In this document: positions 63,582-64,000 of the stretch, one piece after another | Numbering within the stretch: position 1 is the first letter of the stretch | How the letters are laid out: every line of letters starts with the position of its first letter | DNA from: Ilyomonas sp965199845 | GTDB taxonomy: Bacteria > Bacteroidota > Bacteroidia > Chitinophagales > Chitinophagaceae | Assembly: GCA_965199845.1 (NCBI GenBank) | Contig: CBDATZ010000017.1 | Span: 1 to 64,000, forward strand | DNA length: 64,000 nt | Direction of reading: 5' to 3' | The notes under the pieces: generated by a model | Told to the model about the DNA's origin: nothing | The model's database searches: none | Seen by the model: only the letters and a program-made list of their open reading frames with translations | Translations under genes and position numbers: made by a program

Positions 63582-64000
63582 TTAGTCAGTATAAAAGTTG
63601 TCTTCTAATCTTTGTAATTCATCTTCCATATAAAAGCGAAAACTTTCATATACAACTTCGCCGGGTCGCCAACTTGAAAAATGCCAATATTCCCATTTTT
63701 TATTTGATAGCGGAATTAATAAAAGTTGTTGTTCTTCTTCAAGCCCGCCAATAACAATGCTGCTTCTCAATTTTTCGCCATAACTATTGTCAATGTCATC
63801 CATGCGATTACCCCAAATATCAACAAGCTGCTCGTTAACATTTATAAGAAAATCAACCTTGTCAATAGATGAAAGAGTTACACCTGTATAAGAGAAATTT
63901 TCAAAGCCGTTTGAAGTCAATAAAAAATTTCTGTAATCATCGGGAAAAACAATGTTTAATTTCCTTTCTGTAATTTCTATTTCGGCATTTGTTGCTGGTG
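63582..64000 (-). CDS. SMI1/KNR4 (SUKH) family protein, N-terminus beyond window edge
   Basis: The minus-strand frame is open to the right edge, so the N-terminus is missing. It reads EITERKLNIVFPDDYRNFLL and TSNGFENFSYTGVTL, a typical SUKH pattern (helix, LP-x-DY, N-G loop), ending in FRFYMEDELQRLEDNFYTD. SUKH proteins are often immunity proteins that neutralise polymorphic or contact-dependent toxins, but lone members exist. No toxin gene is in view, and a partner may lie past the edge. Confidence 0.82.
   Translation of the reverse strand, partial: PATNAEIEITERKLNIVFPDDYRNFLLTSNGFENFSYTGVTLSSIDKVDFLINVNEQLVDIWGNRMDDIDNSYGEKLRSSIVIGGLEEEQQLLLIPLSNKKWEYWHFSSWRPGEVVYESFRFYMEDELQRLEDNFYTD

Overview
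The window looks like a chromosomal segment of a Bacteroidota bacterium, most likely family Chitinophagaceae. Base composition is AT-rich. Several genes have clear Bacteroidota relatives: a T9SS-type CHU_C sorting domain, PKD surface proteins, a type III glutamine synthetase, DUF2807/DUF4097 adhesin-like proteins and a FucP-type sugar transporter. Upstream regions match the Bacteroidota promoter pattern TTG-N18-20-TAnnTTTG instead of sigma70 boxes. No rRNA, tRNA, CRISPR array, transposase gene or phage gene was found.

Layout. 1-3.7 kb: a PKD surface protein cut by the window edge, ornithine aminotransferase and an alkyltransferase repair protein. 3.7-20.4 kb: a carbohydrate island with GH78, GH43, GH5, GH127 and GH2 enzymes, a PhyH oxygenase, a sugar epimerase-like TIM barrel, an AraC regulator, an aldo/keto reductase and an MGT-type glycosyltransferase. 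It has no SusC/SusD pair, and the GH2 gene carries an in-frame TGA. 20.6-26 kb: a lectin/CHU_C surface protein, manganese catalase and a lipid-modification pair (fatty acid desaturase and CFA-like methyltransferase). 26.4-33.1 kb: a GH130 phosphorylase-type gene facing a three-gene operon (GT4, six-hairpin glycosidase-like protein, GT4). Between them sit an NTF2-like gene, a SLAC1/TDT channel gene, a 150-bp palindromic element and a relic of a second GH130 3' end. 33.4-36.6 kb: small genes, an RRM protein, and a candidate structured RNA ending in a strong terminator. 36.8-45.2 kb: FucP-type transporter, RecJ, polyprenyl synthase, OmpA with TSP3 repeats, and HtpG. 45.2-53.1 kb: DUF2807 protein, a frameshifted membrane protein, glnN, a frameshifted aroE, comA-like phosphosulfolactate synthase, macrodomain protein, RdgB and a conserved small protein. 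53.2-56.3 kb: ilvE, rpsL-rpsG, pyrH. 56.4-64 kb: ABC permease, KTSC protein, methyltransferase, an 18-residue-repeat adhesin, a frameshifted VOC protein, a degenerate 21-nt tandem array, a PhnB-like protein, DUF4386 and a SUKH-fold protein cut by the right edge.

The most unusual features are four genes broken by single-base changes (GH2, a membrane protein broken twice, aroE, a VOC protein), three kinds of non-coding inverted or tandem repeat, and the candidate structured RNA near 35.6 kb. The single-base lesions could be consensus errors at homopolymers, real decay, or in one or two cases slippage-prone loci. The sequence alone does not decide this.
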